Positions 35,627 through 48,223 of a DNA stretch of 64,000 nucleotides are shown here, in pieces (position 1 is the first letter of the stretch; the number at the start of each line of letters is the position of its first letter). The DNA is from Trema orientale (lineage: Eukaryota; Streptophyta; Magnoliopsida; Rosales; Cannabaceae): positions 344,961 to 408,960 of the forward strand of contig JXTC01000070.1 of NCBI GenBank assembly GCA_002914845.1, read 5' to 3'. Made by a program: the position numbers and the translations under genes. The notes under the pieces are model-generated. The model made no database searches, was not told the origin of the DNA, and saw only the letters and a list, made by a program, of their open reading frames with translations.

Positions 35627-36062
35627 GAGATTAAGCCAACTAAAAAATTAACTCCAGAAGTTATATCATTACCCAAAAAAAAAAAACCTCCAAAAGCTAT
35701 ATCAATAGTTTTTGTTATATTTACATTTAACAAATTGTAAGTTGTATGTAGCCTTAGACCATTTCTAATGCATTATACTAAAAAAGGGTATGCTAATGCT
35801 AAAAGAAATACTATTTTTTATTTTAAACATTAATTTATGTATAAATATATTTTTTCTACTATTAACTCTTATTATTTTACTATTCAATTACTCATCATAA
35901 AAATTAACTTGATCTACCAATTTACAATTACTCATATTCTACATAAATGAGCATACTCGTCAATGCAAAAAAAAAAAAAAAAGTAAATAAAATTTTGTTC
36001 TCCTATTAATTATAATTGATTGCAATTAAGTAAGGATAAACTTATAAATAAAATTTAATGAA

Positions 36063-36094
<32 letters not shown>

Positions 36095-38100
36095 TGAATT
36101 TTGTTGTGAAATATATAAATATTTTACATTTAAAATAGTGACAATATTATAAATAACATCACATGCTAAAATTTAGTATATGTTATTCATTGTACTATCT
36201 TTGGTATAACAAGTAGCACATGTTAAAACTTTTGTCAAATAAAGCATACCATTAAAGAGCTATTCTTCAGCCAAATGTTAAAATTTAGTATTGGCATGAC
36301 ACTTAACATGTATGCTCATAAAACATGTTGTTTGACTTCTCTCTTTCTCCCTATTTGAGAGAGTAGGTTCAAACTCATAACCCTTCATCATCATGTTATA
36401 AAAAAGTGTGTGCGATTATTATCAGAGCATCGATGAAATAACTAAACGATTTTATGACCAAAGTTTGTTGAAGTCCTTAAATAACATAATAAAAAAAAAA
36501 GAAAAAGCAAGAGTTTGTTGTTGTTATGTCAACAATATATCCTCTTCGTATGACTTTATTTTCATATATAGTTACTTATAAAGCGATATATCCTTTATTG
36601 TTTTTGAAATTTTATCGTATTTTAAATCAAAAAAACGACATTTATCCTCCATTGATAGGCTATAAGCTTGTTGTTGTTTAATGAGTATACAACATGCATG
36701 TCGTTGATATAAATTTAAAAAATAAAAAATAAAAAATGGTAAACCTAAATAATAAAAAATACATATTTTAAATTAGTCATCATGAAAAATAAAAATAAAA
36801 ATAAAACTGTATTTGGCTTTTCGAAAATAATGAAAAATGCTAAATTACCCGTGAATATATCTCAATACTAAAAAAAAATTAATATATCTCATACTGAAAA
36901 CAAATCAATCTATTTTTTTTAATCAATGTTTGCGTTTTTTAATTTTGATTTTTTAAACAAAATGGCATATTTATAATTTGGTTTAGGCTTGTGTCGTTAA
37001 ATAATATGTATAATTTGGTAAACTTTAGTATCTAGGTCCTTTTGTTAAGAATATATAACGTTAGTTACATATACAAAATTTTCTCCAATTTCACGATTAC
37101 ATAGAATGTGATTTGACGACAGTGAAATGTGAAAGTTCAAAAAACATTCTACAATAAAAATTCCTTACCAGGAGCAATATTATGCATTATCAACAGAGAT
37201 GACCGTTTATCTTTAAGAAAAAAATGACCACTCTCATGATTTTCATCTCAAATCACTTTTCCGTGTAAAATTTGACAATTCACATCATCACATGCATGCA
37301 TGTATAATAATTTCAATCAAACTAGTAAAGTTTCCTGAAAATCTAGTCGTAACCTCTGCTATATTTTTACATCTTAGCTCAAAACTCAAAAATTCATAAT
37401 TTTCTATTTACCCAACCAAATCATTCAAAATTTGTCTTACTTAAATTCTAATATCAATAAGCTTCATCCTCTATCAAATTCACTCCCATAGTTTGTAAAT
37501 CATTATTGGAAAATTCAAAAATTTACCCTAGATTTTTAATCTTAATCCCGAAATCAAACTAAAACATAAAACTTAATTGATTAAGAGTTTATTACCTTAG
37601 GAATGAATGTCAATAACCTATGACAATGCTCTCTTCTTCTTCCTTAAAACTATGTGGCTACCTCTCTGCTTTTCCCATAAAGCGTACGTATAAAACTGAG
37701 TAGATTATTAAACTCTTAAGGTTTCTTAAACTGTCTCTAATTGAATTATCAAATTGACCCTTAATAAACACCTATAGGTAAAGGCTAATTAGATATAAAT
37801 AAATCTCTTTTTTTTAGTACAGGTCATCAGATTAGTGGTCACACAATTTATGACTATAAAATTATGACTTTTCTAAGACTAATCAATAGTTACAAACTGT
37901 GTGACTCTCCGTCACACAGGATTACAAAATAATAAAGCACTACTAAAAAAATCATTTTTCAAAACGCTACTAAAAATATATTTTTAGTCAAAATTACTAC
38001 TATTTATATCAATTTCCCAAAATCATACACGTATGAAAACTCAACAGTCAAAGATTGAAACAAAAACACAGTCTTTGAACTAGTGGAATAGTAACTCTCA
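35623..38100. other. Gene-free AT-rich intergenic DNA
   Basis: No gene supported. A second (TA)n run lies at about 36063-36088. The rest is low-complexity AT-rich sequence without recognisable element ends. Confidence 0.5.
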
Positions 38101-38106
38101 AACTAT

Positions 38107-38122
38107 AAACGACATGTCGTTT
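38107..38122. promoter_or_regulatory. Perfect 16-bp palindrome AAACGACATGTCGTTT
   Basis: Lies about 465 bp before the DUF212 start codon. A further TGTCGTTT is at 38189-38196, and related GACGTCGTT and TTGAACGACTTTC lie at 38231-38260. It is the extended form of the palindrome at 955. Confidence 0.5.
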
Positions 38123-38572
38123 AGTACGAAAAGCAACAGCTAACTTTACAATATACCCCTCGAAAAAAAAAACCTACGATATACAAATTGTCGTTTCTCA
38201 GGTTACTCGACAACGGAATCGAACGAAAACGGGACGTCGTTCATGATTGAACGACTTTCAAATTGATAGAGCAACGCGTTTGCATTAATTAAATTTATTT
38301 TTTTTGAAAAAAAAAAGGAAAAAGAAAAAAATCAAGGTCCAAGCAAAGGAGCCAATCAAATCCAAGAGCAATTTAAAAAAAAAAAAATATTTTTTAAAAG
38401 AAAAAACCAATGAAAACGAAAATGTGGTTGAGAACCTAATCGCCAAGTTCAACTTCCATGAATCAGAATCAGAATCAAAATCCAGTGTTTTCGAAACCCC
38501 ATTTTGCGTTCCTTTTGGATCTAAATCTAAGCTCACAGCTCGCTTGGAGTTTTGGGAGGGATTCATTCAATC

Positions 38573-41280
38573 ATGGACGAGGTGATCACAGCCGCTGATG
38601 CATCGTCAAGCTTCGGATCCACCACATCTCAGCCGTCGATATTCCCTTCTAACCTTCCTCTGCTCTCGGCTTTCCTCGCTTTCGCTCTCGCTCAGTTTCT
38701 CAAGCTCTTCACGACCTGGTAACTTGCTATCCTTTCCTAATTATTGAGACCTGGTTTTTTTTTATATTGATATCTCATATGGTTTGTGGCTATATGGTTT
38801 GAATTTTCTTCCCTTTTGATGCATTTTCTAGGCGACCAAACGGTTAAAAATTTGATTTTGCTTGATGGGTATTAAAGGGTTTCTATGTTTTTATGAGATT
38901 GAGTAATTTTTTGATTCAAATTTGACCCCTATGTAGAATTAGCTTTTGTTTTAGTTTGTTGCCAGGTTCATGTGAATCAACAATGTTGTCGTTCATCGAT
39001 TGAGAACACTGTTTTGTATTTGGAACGGTTACGGTTTTGTGTTCTGTGGTCCTTGTACTTTGAAGCTAAAAAGAGTTGTTGTAATTCTTAGAGCATTGGT
39101 ATAGCTGTAAAATGTTGGGTATATCATATGCAAACTAAGCTTCTATCTTGGTGTCTGTGGTCTCCACAATATTGAAGTCGTAAAACAAATCTCATTATAT
39201 ATTTATTCTTGCAAGTTTTTTGCATGTCTTTGAATATTGTCTCCTAGACATGCAGGTACAAGGAGAAGAGATGGGATTCGAGGAGGATGCTCGGGTCAGG
39301 AGGAATGCCCTCATCACATTCAGCTACTGTGACAGCACTAGCAGTTGCCATTGGTTTACAAGACGGAACTGGCGGACCAGCATTTGCCATCGCTGTGGTT
39401 TTGGCATGTGTTGTATGTAACTGTTAACCAGGTCTCCTTCATTCTTTCATGTTAGCATGGTCGATTGTATTTTAGTAGGAAATACTCTAGCTGATGTTGA
39501 AATATCTTCACTTAACATTTCAGCATGTAAGTGGTGGGGGTTCTCTTGTTATCAAATTTATTATTTTTCTCTTATCGTGATTGGAGATGTTGGATATTGT
39601 CAATATCTTTTCATTCATGATCTTAATAAATAATAACCTAAATCTTCTTTTGATTGGGGTCTAGCATCTAGCTTTGGGATACATGTGTCAGTTGAGTCGG
39701 TTCAGTGGGCAAAAGAAATTAAATCCAAAAGGTGATATCTAAAATGTTTTCGTTTATCTGAGCAATTCATGGTGGTTGCATGGTGCCTGAGAACGAGATT
39801 AATCTCATTTAAAATGTAACATCGTCTTTTGGTATTAACTTATAAGTTACTTGGGGTTATTTGATTATATGCTAGTTACACACTATCTTTTTGTCACTCA
39901 AGTGCTTAATTATTTTTCATGTGATGAATCGAAGGTTTTCTACTTTATAACAAGCCATTAATCTAACTCATTTCGAATTAAAACAGTAGTTAGCAGGCCT
40001 GCATACACTAGCTTTGCTTTTGGTTTGAATTTTTTTGTCGTTGTATTATTCGTTTTTCTAGTCCTACAATTGTTTACATATTTAATAACTTTTCATGAGT
40101 TAAGTTAAAATTTTCCTCATTTGTTTTTTCATTTGCAGGTAATGTATGATGCTTCCGGTGTAAGACTCCATGCTGGTCGCCAAGCTGAAGTAAGTTTTTT
40201 TCTTTGTTTCATAACTTCTTTATTGCTTATGGATTATTGCATTTCAAAATAATTGAGGAGTTTGTTGAATGGACTTGGGAATATTTGGGCATATTAAACA
40301 GTTGTTGTTCGGGTTCCAGCTCACTTGTGCTATGTTTTGCTTGTTTTAGTTGAGATGGTTCTCACTGTTACTTAGCTATCCTTTTCCTTTTCTTAGATCT
40401 TGTTGTGATAAATGACTCCCTGACATTTTAGATTCACGATGTTTGTTTGTGCTGAAGAGAACAATACATGTGAATTTTGTTCTGTAAAAGTTATTAATTT
40501 TGCTGATATCATGTTTTTGTTGCTCATTGCAGTTATTGAACCAAATAGTATGCGAGCTACCTGCGGAACATCCTGTCTCTAATGTTAGACCCTTACGAGA
40601 CTCGCTTGGTCATACTCCACTGCAGGTTATTAAAGTTACTCCTTTGTATTCGTAAAAATGTGTACTGGTGGCTCTCTATAACTTCTTAGTGGATCTATCT
40701 ACTTGTTTGGATCTATTGTTCCATCATCTTATCAGGGAGTGGATCAAAGTTTTATCCTGATAAAAGTTTTCCTTTTTGATCGGGGCTATATATGTTCAGT
40801 GATGTTATGATATGGAGAATGCCACCTTTAGTGGTTTTACACATCAGGACTACAGCATAGATGGATATGCTCAGGGATAGATTTTAGTTGCTGCCTGGTC
40901 TGATATACTCCTAATGAGCATAATACTGTTTCACTGAAAAGAAAGTCACATGTTCGTGTGTGCGTATGTATTACATATGTTTGTATACGGAGTGTATTGC
41001 ATATGAAGCAGGGTTATAAATTTACCATGCAAAAATCTTTTTATGGAGCCTCATTATAGGCTCACTTTTATCGTGTTATAATGGAAATATTGCTGCTTGT
41101 TTGGAAACTTATAAGGAATTATTATTGCCTGTTTTGGATGAGAGAGAGAAATGGGCTATTGGTGTTTTGAAGGTGTTGCAAAGAATAACATTTAATGAAA
41201 ATTGAACTCGCTTGCTGCAGGTTGTTGCAGGTGCTATTTTGGGATTTATAGTAGCATTGCTCATGAAGAGTTCTAGTTAG
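38573..41280 (+). CDS. DUF212 / YuiD-like membrane protein (acid phosphatase/haloperoxidase-related)
   Basis: Five exons, 38573-38718, 39256-39412, 40139-40189, 40533-40625 and 41221-41280, join in phase to 168 residues, the usual length for the short plant members. Hydrophobic segments: NLPLLSAFLAFALAQFLKLF (exon 1), the end of exon 2 (FAIAVVLACV) and exon 5 (VVAGAILGFIVALLM). Conserved family signatures are GSGGMPSSHSATVTALA, MYDASGVRLHAGRQAE and LRDSLGHTPLQ. The SSHS and GHTP boxes resemble two motifs of PAP2-type phosphatases and vanadium haloperoxidases. No reaction has been established for the plant proteins that I know of, so the function is open. It faces the prohibitin gene tail-to-tail (692 bp between stop codons). 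The promoter side carries CGACATGTCG palindromes. Confidence 0.9.
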
Positions 41281-41972
41281 CCGATGGGATATAGGGCAGG
41301 GCCACTCTTTCACCTTGCTAGTGGATAATACGTCTCAGACTGCTCCAAGAATCTGTAAAGAACCAGATTGAAGAAATATAGACTAGTTCATAACCAAATT
41401 GAAGAGAGAGAGAGGCAAAAAAAAAGAAGTGAAAGTTTGTGTTACAATTTCTTTTATGCACTTTGCCAACCAATATGTACAAACAATTCCCCACAATTTG
41501 GCACTTTAACTTCAAGCTCATGGATCTTTCTAAACCCCTGCAGACTTCTTGTCCTTACTAATCTTGGTTTTGACGTGTTTTAGTTCCCCAATTAACGTCA
41601 AATATTGGGCAGTACGAAATTTGATTAAAAGACACGTCTAAATTACGCTACAGATAATACTGCAAGAAGTACTACCGAAAAATTAATGAAGCTAAGAAAT
41701 GAGTATGGATGTAAAATTTACCCTTCATGTTCACCATGACTCAAAACATAAACACAACTTTTATTGGAGCAGTTCCAAAGAATTTCCGATAAACATAGAT
41801 ATATGATGGAAGATGTCACACATCATTGGCGGTAATTTTTTAGCTAACTGAACTTCTTTCAAACTATCTATTTAAAGACATCTCTATTTGTTGAATTTAC
41901 CAACTACTTGTCTTTTGACTGAAAATTATTAAAAAGCCAACAAAAAGACGGGATAACTCAACACTTGGGTGC
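41281..41972. other. Convergent 3' region between DUF212 and prohibitin
   Basis: Holds the 3' UTRs of two converging genes. No further gene or repeat was recognised. Confidence 0.6.
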
Positions 41973-44035
41973 CTATCTTTTCCCGGCGGGCTCCAAATCC
42001 AGCTCCTGAAGGTTCATCAGGAGATCCTCCGATCTCAGGAAAGCTTTATTGGCTGAATTGGAGATAGTGTGAGCAATTTCTCTTGCAGCTTCAATCTTCC
42101 TTAGGGTGATGAATGCCGGATTGTTGGCAATAGCTTGACCAATCAGTTGAGCACTTGTGGCCTCACCCTGGTAAGCAGATGGAAAGTTGTATTGAAACAA
42201 TAATTCAGTGGGAAAAACTACTCAAACTTAATGTAAACAAAGAGGTTAAAGAAGATAAAATTTCCATCGCAGAAAGAGAACTGAGCCCTTGTTTTTCCAT
42301 CTCACCTGAGCTCTGATAATAGCACTTTTCTTGTCTTGCTCAGCCTTTTCCACCACAAATTTAGCCCTCTCAGCTTCTTGGGCAGCCACTTGTTTGGCCT
42401 CAATTGCATTCGTAAACTCCCTCCCAAATGTTAGAGTTGTGATCGACACATCATCCAGTGCGATGTTGAAGTTGGCTGCCCTCTCAGTCAAAATCTTCCG
42501 GATCTCCCTACTGACAGCCTAGAAAGTATTTAGAATAAGGTCAATCAACAGGTAATGGCACATGGAATTTACCTTCTCTAGGATCCTATTATGTGGTATA
42601 ACAAAGCAGAATAGAAAAATTGCTTTCATGACAGACAAAAAGCATGGATCCTTCGAATAATGGGATTATTGAATATGAGCGAACAATGGAATCGTTTCTA
42701 CACAAATGAGGAACAATGGAAAATCTGTAGACAAAGAAATCTTCAAAACGATCTTATCAAGTGGCTAAGATATCCCAAGGCATAAACTTCAATCATTTGT
42801 AATTCCAAATTTACTAGGCATAAGACATTGCAAGTCACCTCTCTTTGGGTAATGAGCTGGCTAGCATTATACTGCGCAACCACAGCTTTCAAAGTTTCAT
42901 GTATAATAGAAGGCAGCACCCTCTCATTATAATTCTCGCCAAGGGTTCGATAAACTGTAGGTAACTGATCTGGCATGGGACGGTTCAGAACTCGAAGCCC
43001 TATTTTCACCTATAAAGCAAATCCAAGGTCAATATACACATAGAAACCAAAAATATATAAACATTAAAATTACAGAGAATAAAAATTCAATAACACAAGT
43101 TGCCTCCAGAAGAATGAAATTTCATGTCTTGATCTGTATGAAAATACGCACCAGCCAGATTAAGAACATTTTTATAAGAAGAAATACCTATGCACCACTA
43201 AGCTGTTTAGGAAAAAAAAAGTTTACTTATTTGTAGATACTGCAGTTAGCANTCTTAGCAAACAATAAACATTGAATAAGAAACATAAGTACCATTTGAA
43301 GGTCACGACTTCCAGAAGTACTCTCAACCAGATGGGGTCGTGCACGAACATCATAGATAATAGGTCTCTCAAACCATGGAATTATAAAGTGAGTTCCTTC
43401 AGGATAGACCTGCACAATCAACATGTAAGTACTAAGTACTCTGTGTGTATTAAAATCTTGAAGTGAAGATAAAACTACCATACATATAAAATGCAATAAA
43501 GGAAACACATATTTGGTGATGAAATGCAAAAGAAACATAAAGTTAAGACCATGTTACGCTGTTAAACAGCTTACTACAACGAAGCTACACTAAGAACAAC
43601 ATGCACAAATGTTATTGCCCCAGCACTGAAAATGTGATTCAAGTGGCAAGCAACATTGCAAGAGTTTAATCCTTCAAATTTTTGGCCACAACTAGGGAAA
43701 CATCTGCTTGATGCTGTTAACACAAAATCTTGTGGGTATAAAGACCTTCTTCTATCCATCTAGAATAGCTTTTGGACAAGATGGTATTGTAATGGAAAGA
43801 AAAGCAACTTTTAAAAACATTTTCATCTAGATGAATTAAGGACGATCCGGCAATTAACCTTGTCTTTGACACCAACAATGCGATTGAACACAATAGCTCT
43901 ATGACCTCCTTCAACGTTGTAGAGACTGTTTGCAGCTGCATACAGACCAATCCCACTGATAATTCCAACCCTAAGCAAAGCAGGAAGTGCACCACCACCA
44001 GGCATTTTCGGAACTTTAACGTTGTTAAAAACCAT
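41973..44035 (-). CDS. PHB2: Prohibitin, type II (PHB1/2/6 class), mitochondrial
   Basis: Subunit of the ring-shaped prohibitin complex of the mitochondrial inner membrane, which supports respiratory-complex assembly and the m-AAA protease. Five coding exons, 44035-43859, 43409-43293, 43009-42839, 42518-42306 and 42167-41973, join in phase to 290 residues. The N-terminus [20 protein letters not shown], then an uncleaved anchor ([20 protein letters not shown]), is the type II hallmark. The SPFH/PHB domain follows ([41 protein letters not shown]). The C-terminal coiled coil includes [20 protein letters not shown] and [13 protein letters not shown]. The 5' UTR is spliced: acceptor TCTCGCAG near 44059, donor AAAAG/GTACCC near 44668. 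A telo-box-like AAACCCTA lies near 44714. Which of the Arabidopsis type II genes it corresponds to cannot be told. Confidence 0.95.
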
Positions 44036-44844
44036 GTTCCTAGAAGCTGGACAACACTGCGAGAAAAAATAAAATAAACAAAATATTAAAATAAAAATAA
44101 AAATAAAAAAAGCTATCAACTTCTATTTCCATAAATTTTCAACATGAGAGGGACGGCACAATGTAAATTATTTAAAATATAACAACAAATGCTATCAAAT
44201 CCAATCCATTACATTTTACTTAAAATTAATTCCCCCAAATCATACAAACAAAAGCTATAAAATTCCAGTCCAAATTTCCAATGCATTATTCTAAAAATTA
44301 CATCAAACAAATCTCATCAAAGTTATACAACAAAGTCAAAATGCCTCTCATCTGAGATCAATCCTGGTTTCTGAGTCGTTTCCTGCTAATCTACGGGACT
44401 ATAAGCAAGACCCAGGTCAGATTGTTCCACAAGAAAGAATACCCAAAAGAGCTTACATCCAAATTAACCCCAAAGAAAAAAAAAATAGATTAAAAAATCC
44501 AAAAAATATCATCTTGGATCGCAATTGTTAATATCATTTTTCTATTTTTCCAAATTTTTCTTAACAACAAAACCTTTATAAGGTATAAAAAATGAAGGAA
44601 AATACTGAAAAAGGAACAAGCTTTAAACCTGAAAAACGAAGGAAATTCAAATAAACGATTTGGGTACCTTTTGTCTTTGAGCTCTGAAATGATACAGTCA
44701 AGGGTTTATGCTAAACCCTATAAGGTCATAAAAGGGTTTTAGGTTTTATAAGAGAAGTGAATAACGAGGCTGAGGGGACACGAAACTCTCGGAAAGGAAA
44801 GGAGAACGTGATTTGTTTATGGGCTTTTTGTTTTTGGTTACTCT

Positions 44845-44941
44845 TTCATAACTCTTCTCGAAAGTGGACTTGGGCTGCACTACACGGCCCAAGAATTGAT
44901 CCGCTTTCACTAGAGCAACTCAGAGAAACGATGTCGTTTTT
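44845..44941. promoter_or_regulatory. Prohibitin upstream segment shared with the CAP-H promoter
   Basis: Reads (plus strand) CGAAAGTGGACTTGGGC, CACGGCCCAAGAATTGATCC, CAACTCAGAGAAACGATGTC, then GTTTTT. The same ordered words occur at 50443-50535. It combines a GGCCCA box and the AAACGA..TCGTTT motif. Located about 100-200 bp upstream of the likely prohibitin transcription start. Confidence 0.5.
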
Positions 44942-45017
44942 GGGCTCTTTAGATTAGAAAAGGAATAATTCGAAATCATACATTTGGTTGAATATTGAAA
45001 TTAATATTTGAATGAAT

Positions 45018-45508
45018 GTGTTTGGTTAGTACTTGGAATGGAACAATAACTATTTGAAAAAATATCCCTACTTTATGTTTTATAATACAAAAAATATGTA
45101 TTTAGATTTCTTATCATTTAATAATAACAAAATAATTACTATATATGAATTATAAAAATATAAATTGATTCAAAATATTTTTTATACAGATTAAATTATA
45201 ACATTAGACATTTACACAATAGTAGCTGTCAAAAGTTTTGAGAATATTTTAGAAAAATAATATGTTAAAAATTTAAAGAATAATTTAAGGGATAACATTA
45301 GAAAATAATGTTCTAAATAATTTAGTTATGGTTTAGAAAAGCTATTTAAGTGGTCCACTTTAGGAATATATATTTTATCATCTTAGTGGAATAATTATTC
45401 CATAAGTATAGCTATTCTTGTACATTTGTGTCAAACCAAAAATAGGGATAAAGATTTGTAGGAATAGTCATTCCATTCCAACGATCATTCCATCATACCA
45501 AACACCAC
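45018..45508. mobile_element. TIR element with GTGTTTGGT ends
   Basis: The left end TGTGTTTGGTTAGTACTTGG, then AATGGAA, is matched on the other strand at the right end by GTGGTGTTTGGTATG and TTGGAATGGAATGA. About 490 bp, AT-rich and non-coding. Tourist/Harbinger-like by its GTTTGG ends, but no TTA duplication was fixed. Confidence 0.45.
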
Positions 45509-45537
45509 ATATAACAAGTTTTTTATGTTCCAATAAG

Positions 45538-46380
45538 TATAATAAAACCTCTATAAAATAATAGAGTTAGGACTAGGAAAAATTATTATTTTAGTGAGAT
45601 TATTTATTTATCGATAAATGACTAATTTATTAATTTATCGATAAATAAATATTTATTAATTTAAAAGAGTAGTATGAGTTTAATACTTGTATTTTTTCCC
45701 TTAAAATACATGTATGACTTATAATAATAAAAATTAGATATTAAAGTTAATGTGTGCATGTAAAGTAACCTAAAAGTTTAATATATATATATGCATAAAA
45801 ATTAAATATATTATTTGAATATAAATACAATTCTAAAAGTTAATTTTCAGTTTATATCAAAGTTAAGAAGTACATATACATAAGACAAATGTAACTTTAA
45901 AATTTAATACTTATAATATAGTATTTCAAGATGTTTCTTATATATTGAACATAACATCTATAAATGGTCATTAGTTTTACTTTTAGAATCTAAATCATTA
46001 TAAATAGATTTTAAATCATATATCGAATATATTGTATGCATTGCAAACATTAGAAATGAGACCTGAGTTAAATTTAAGTACAAATAATAAGCAAATAACT
46101 TTGGATGTATTTAAATAAGAATATAATTAAAAATAAAAGTCACCTAGAAAAATGTCATTAATACTGTGAATGTTTTTGTGTTATTTCTTTTATATATCTA
46201 ATCAATTATTAATTTAAATGTTTGATGAGCCCTAAAGAAACTACAAAAAAATTATTTTCTTATGCATTTAGCGAGAATATTAATTTAATACATTGGTATT
46301 AGTTGGAGTCGAAAGATTTTATTATTTAACCAAAGTTATTAATTTATCAAAAATTCATTTATCAAGGTTTTACTATATTA
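45538..46380. mobile_element. TIR element with TATA(A/G)TAAAACCT ends
   Basis: The left end TATAATAAAACCTCTATAAA and, on the other strand, TAATATAGTAAAACCTTGATAA are inverted repeats. AATTTATCGATAAA and related AATTTATC words follow inside. About 843 bp with no coding frame. This kind of end is widespread in plant genomes; class not settled. Confidence 0.45.
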
Positions 46381-47267
46381 CTTTAAGTATTTAAAATAAC
46401 TAAACTAATCCCATGAACAACTTTAAAACTTGTAAAATTGAATGCTATTATTGACTACTCAATTAAAAGGAAAGTAGTAAATTTAAGTAAAAATAAATGC
46501 AAGTAAAAGAATAATTAATTTTTTCCCAAAAAATGGGTCATTAGTTTTCTCGGTTTCTTAGAAATATTTTTTGGGTTATGATTTGGAAAACCAAAATATT
46601 GTCCAAATTTTTTTGAAAATTGCTATATTTAGAATTTAGGTGATTTGATGAGTCACCTATCGGTGATTATTAGATGTCAGGTTAAATGGCTAATTATGGT
46701 GACCAACACTCATCTAATGGGTAACTCCAAGAGAAAAGGACACGGATAGGACTAATTTAGGTCATGGTAGACATTTTTAGGACATGCAAGTTTTTTAGAC
46801 ATAGATAGGACCAACTTTTTAAGTTAATGGAGAGGCAAAAAAAAGGTTTCCAATATCGCCCCTAGCTGATAAGTGGACGTTGGTGTGAAAATTTAATGCA
46901 TTAAATGCACTTTCTCTCTCTCTTTTTTTCTATTTTCGTTCTTTCCCTCCTATAATTGTTTCTCTCTCTCATCTTTTCATAGCTATGTTCTTCCTCTCTT
47001 CTTCTCTATTTATTTTTTTTCTTTTATGATCAAAGCATTTTTAATTCGAAAAAAGAGCAAAGTTTGTTACTTATATCTTATTTGGGAGCTTTGGCATTTG
47101 AAAGCTTGGATCTTATAAGGTAAATATATACTTTATTTCATGAAATGTTTCATAATGAGCATTCAACATTGAAAGAGGTCTATAATAGTGATCTGGAAAA
47201 TATTATACTGAAATATTCATGTATTTTTGCTGAACTATTCATCTTCTTCGTGCAATGGTGATCTATA

Positions 47268-47412
47268 CGTCCCAGATCAAGTAGTTCATGACTTCAGGAC
47301 AAGAACTACTTGACCATAAGTCAAGTACTACTACTACTTGACTAGCCCTTGACCCTAAGTCACGTGGGTCAAGTAGTACTTGACCTAGAGTCAAGAACTA
47401 CTTGACTTGAAA
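47268..47412. repeat. Array 1 of CTTGACC/GTCAAGTA dyads
   Basis: Within about 145 bp, words such as AGATCAAGTAG, GAACTACTTGACC, AAGTCAAGTACTAC, CTACTTGACTAG, CCTTGACCCTAAGTCAC, GGGTCAAGTAGTACTTGACC and GAGTCAAGAACTACTTGAC follow each other, alternating in direction. GTCAAGTAGTACTTGAC is a perfect 17-16 bp palindromic core. Confidence 0.75.
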
Positions 47413-47784
47413 TAGCAGATAAAAAAAATATAAATGAGAACTTAGATAGACTCTTCTTTTTCGGCAATGGGGATATAGATGACGACTTTCTCATTCTTCC
47501 TATCAACGTCGTGGATGTAGATTTCGTAGACTCTTTCTATCCCTTCGACTGACCTGGTTTTTGTTATTCTAAGACTTTCCGTGTTCCTTTAGATAAGAAG
47601 AATCAACTGAAATACTTAAATACAGACTTTGGTGAATGGTTTTTTGAGTTTAAGGGTGGTTTTCTATGGTTTCGTATTCGAATATTAGGAACTTTGCATA
47701 TTTAATGAAAAATAAAATACAGTCTCAGATAAAAATTAAAAAGACAAATATTAAGTTAAATCAACCAAATGAACTTATCAAATA

Positions 47785-47965
47785 GACAACAGGTCAAGAT
47801 TTACTTGACCTAAAGTTGAGTACAATATGACCCCAATTAAATAAATGATTCGTGACCTTATGTTATTAAAAATTTGCCATGAGGTCAAAATTCACTTGAC
47901 CCCAGATCAAGAAGTATATGACCTTAGGTTAAGTGGATCTTGACTTTTATGGAACTTGACTTCTC
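47785..47965. repeat. Array 2 of diverged CTTGACC/GTCAAG dyads
   Basis: CAGGTCAAGATTTACTTGAC, ATATGACCCC, GAGGTCAAAATTCACTTGAC, CCCAGATCAAGAAGTATATG and TTGACTTTTATGGAACTTGA continue the same vocabulary as array 1, about 370 bp away and more decayed. Confidence 0.6.
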
Positions 47966-48223
47966 CTGAAGCTAAATGGGCTTTACAGAGAAGTGTGTGG
48001 GGTGCTGTCATGTCAGTCAATGATCATGTCAGCTTTTCTGTGGTGTTGGCTGAGTGTTTAATCAGGGTTTTTTTAGTCTTTTAACTCGTGAAAATCCCAA
48101 TTTTTAGTCCTAGAAAACTTATTATTAGAGGTGGTCTTAAAATTGTCCAAAGTGGCTCAAACTAGTCCTATTCGCGTCCTTTTCTCTAACTCTAGTGGGT
48201 GTTAGATTTTACAAAAATCCAGA

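Larger units (their letters stand above)
46703..48206. mobile_element. About 1.5-kb non-autonomous TIR element carrying GTCAAG arrays
   Basis: The left end has CCAACACTCATCTAATGGGT, AGAGAAAAGGACACGGATAG and GACTAATTTAGG. The right end, on the other strand, has CTAACACCCACTAG, AGAGAAAAGGACGCGAATAG and GACTAGTTTGAG. The terminal repeats are thus about 100 bp. No transposase is recognisable. The interior holds two arrays of GTCAAG/CTTGAC words (see separate entries) and a patch at 47450-47580 (CTTTTTCGGCAATGGGGATA and following) that could be captured genic sequence but which I cannot name. Confidence 0.55.

Noticed and set aside
43574-43998. Minus-strand frames reading into prohibitin introns
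   Set aside because: Intron read-through and shadow frames of prohibitin exon 1.
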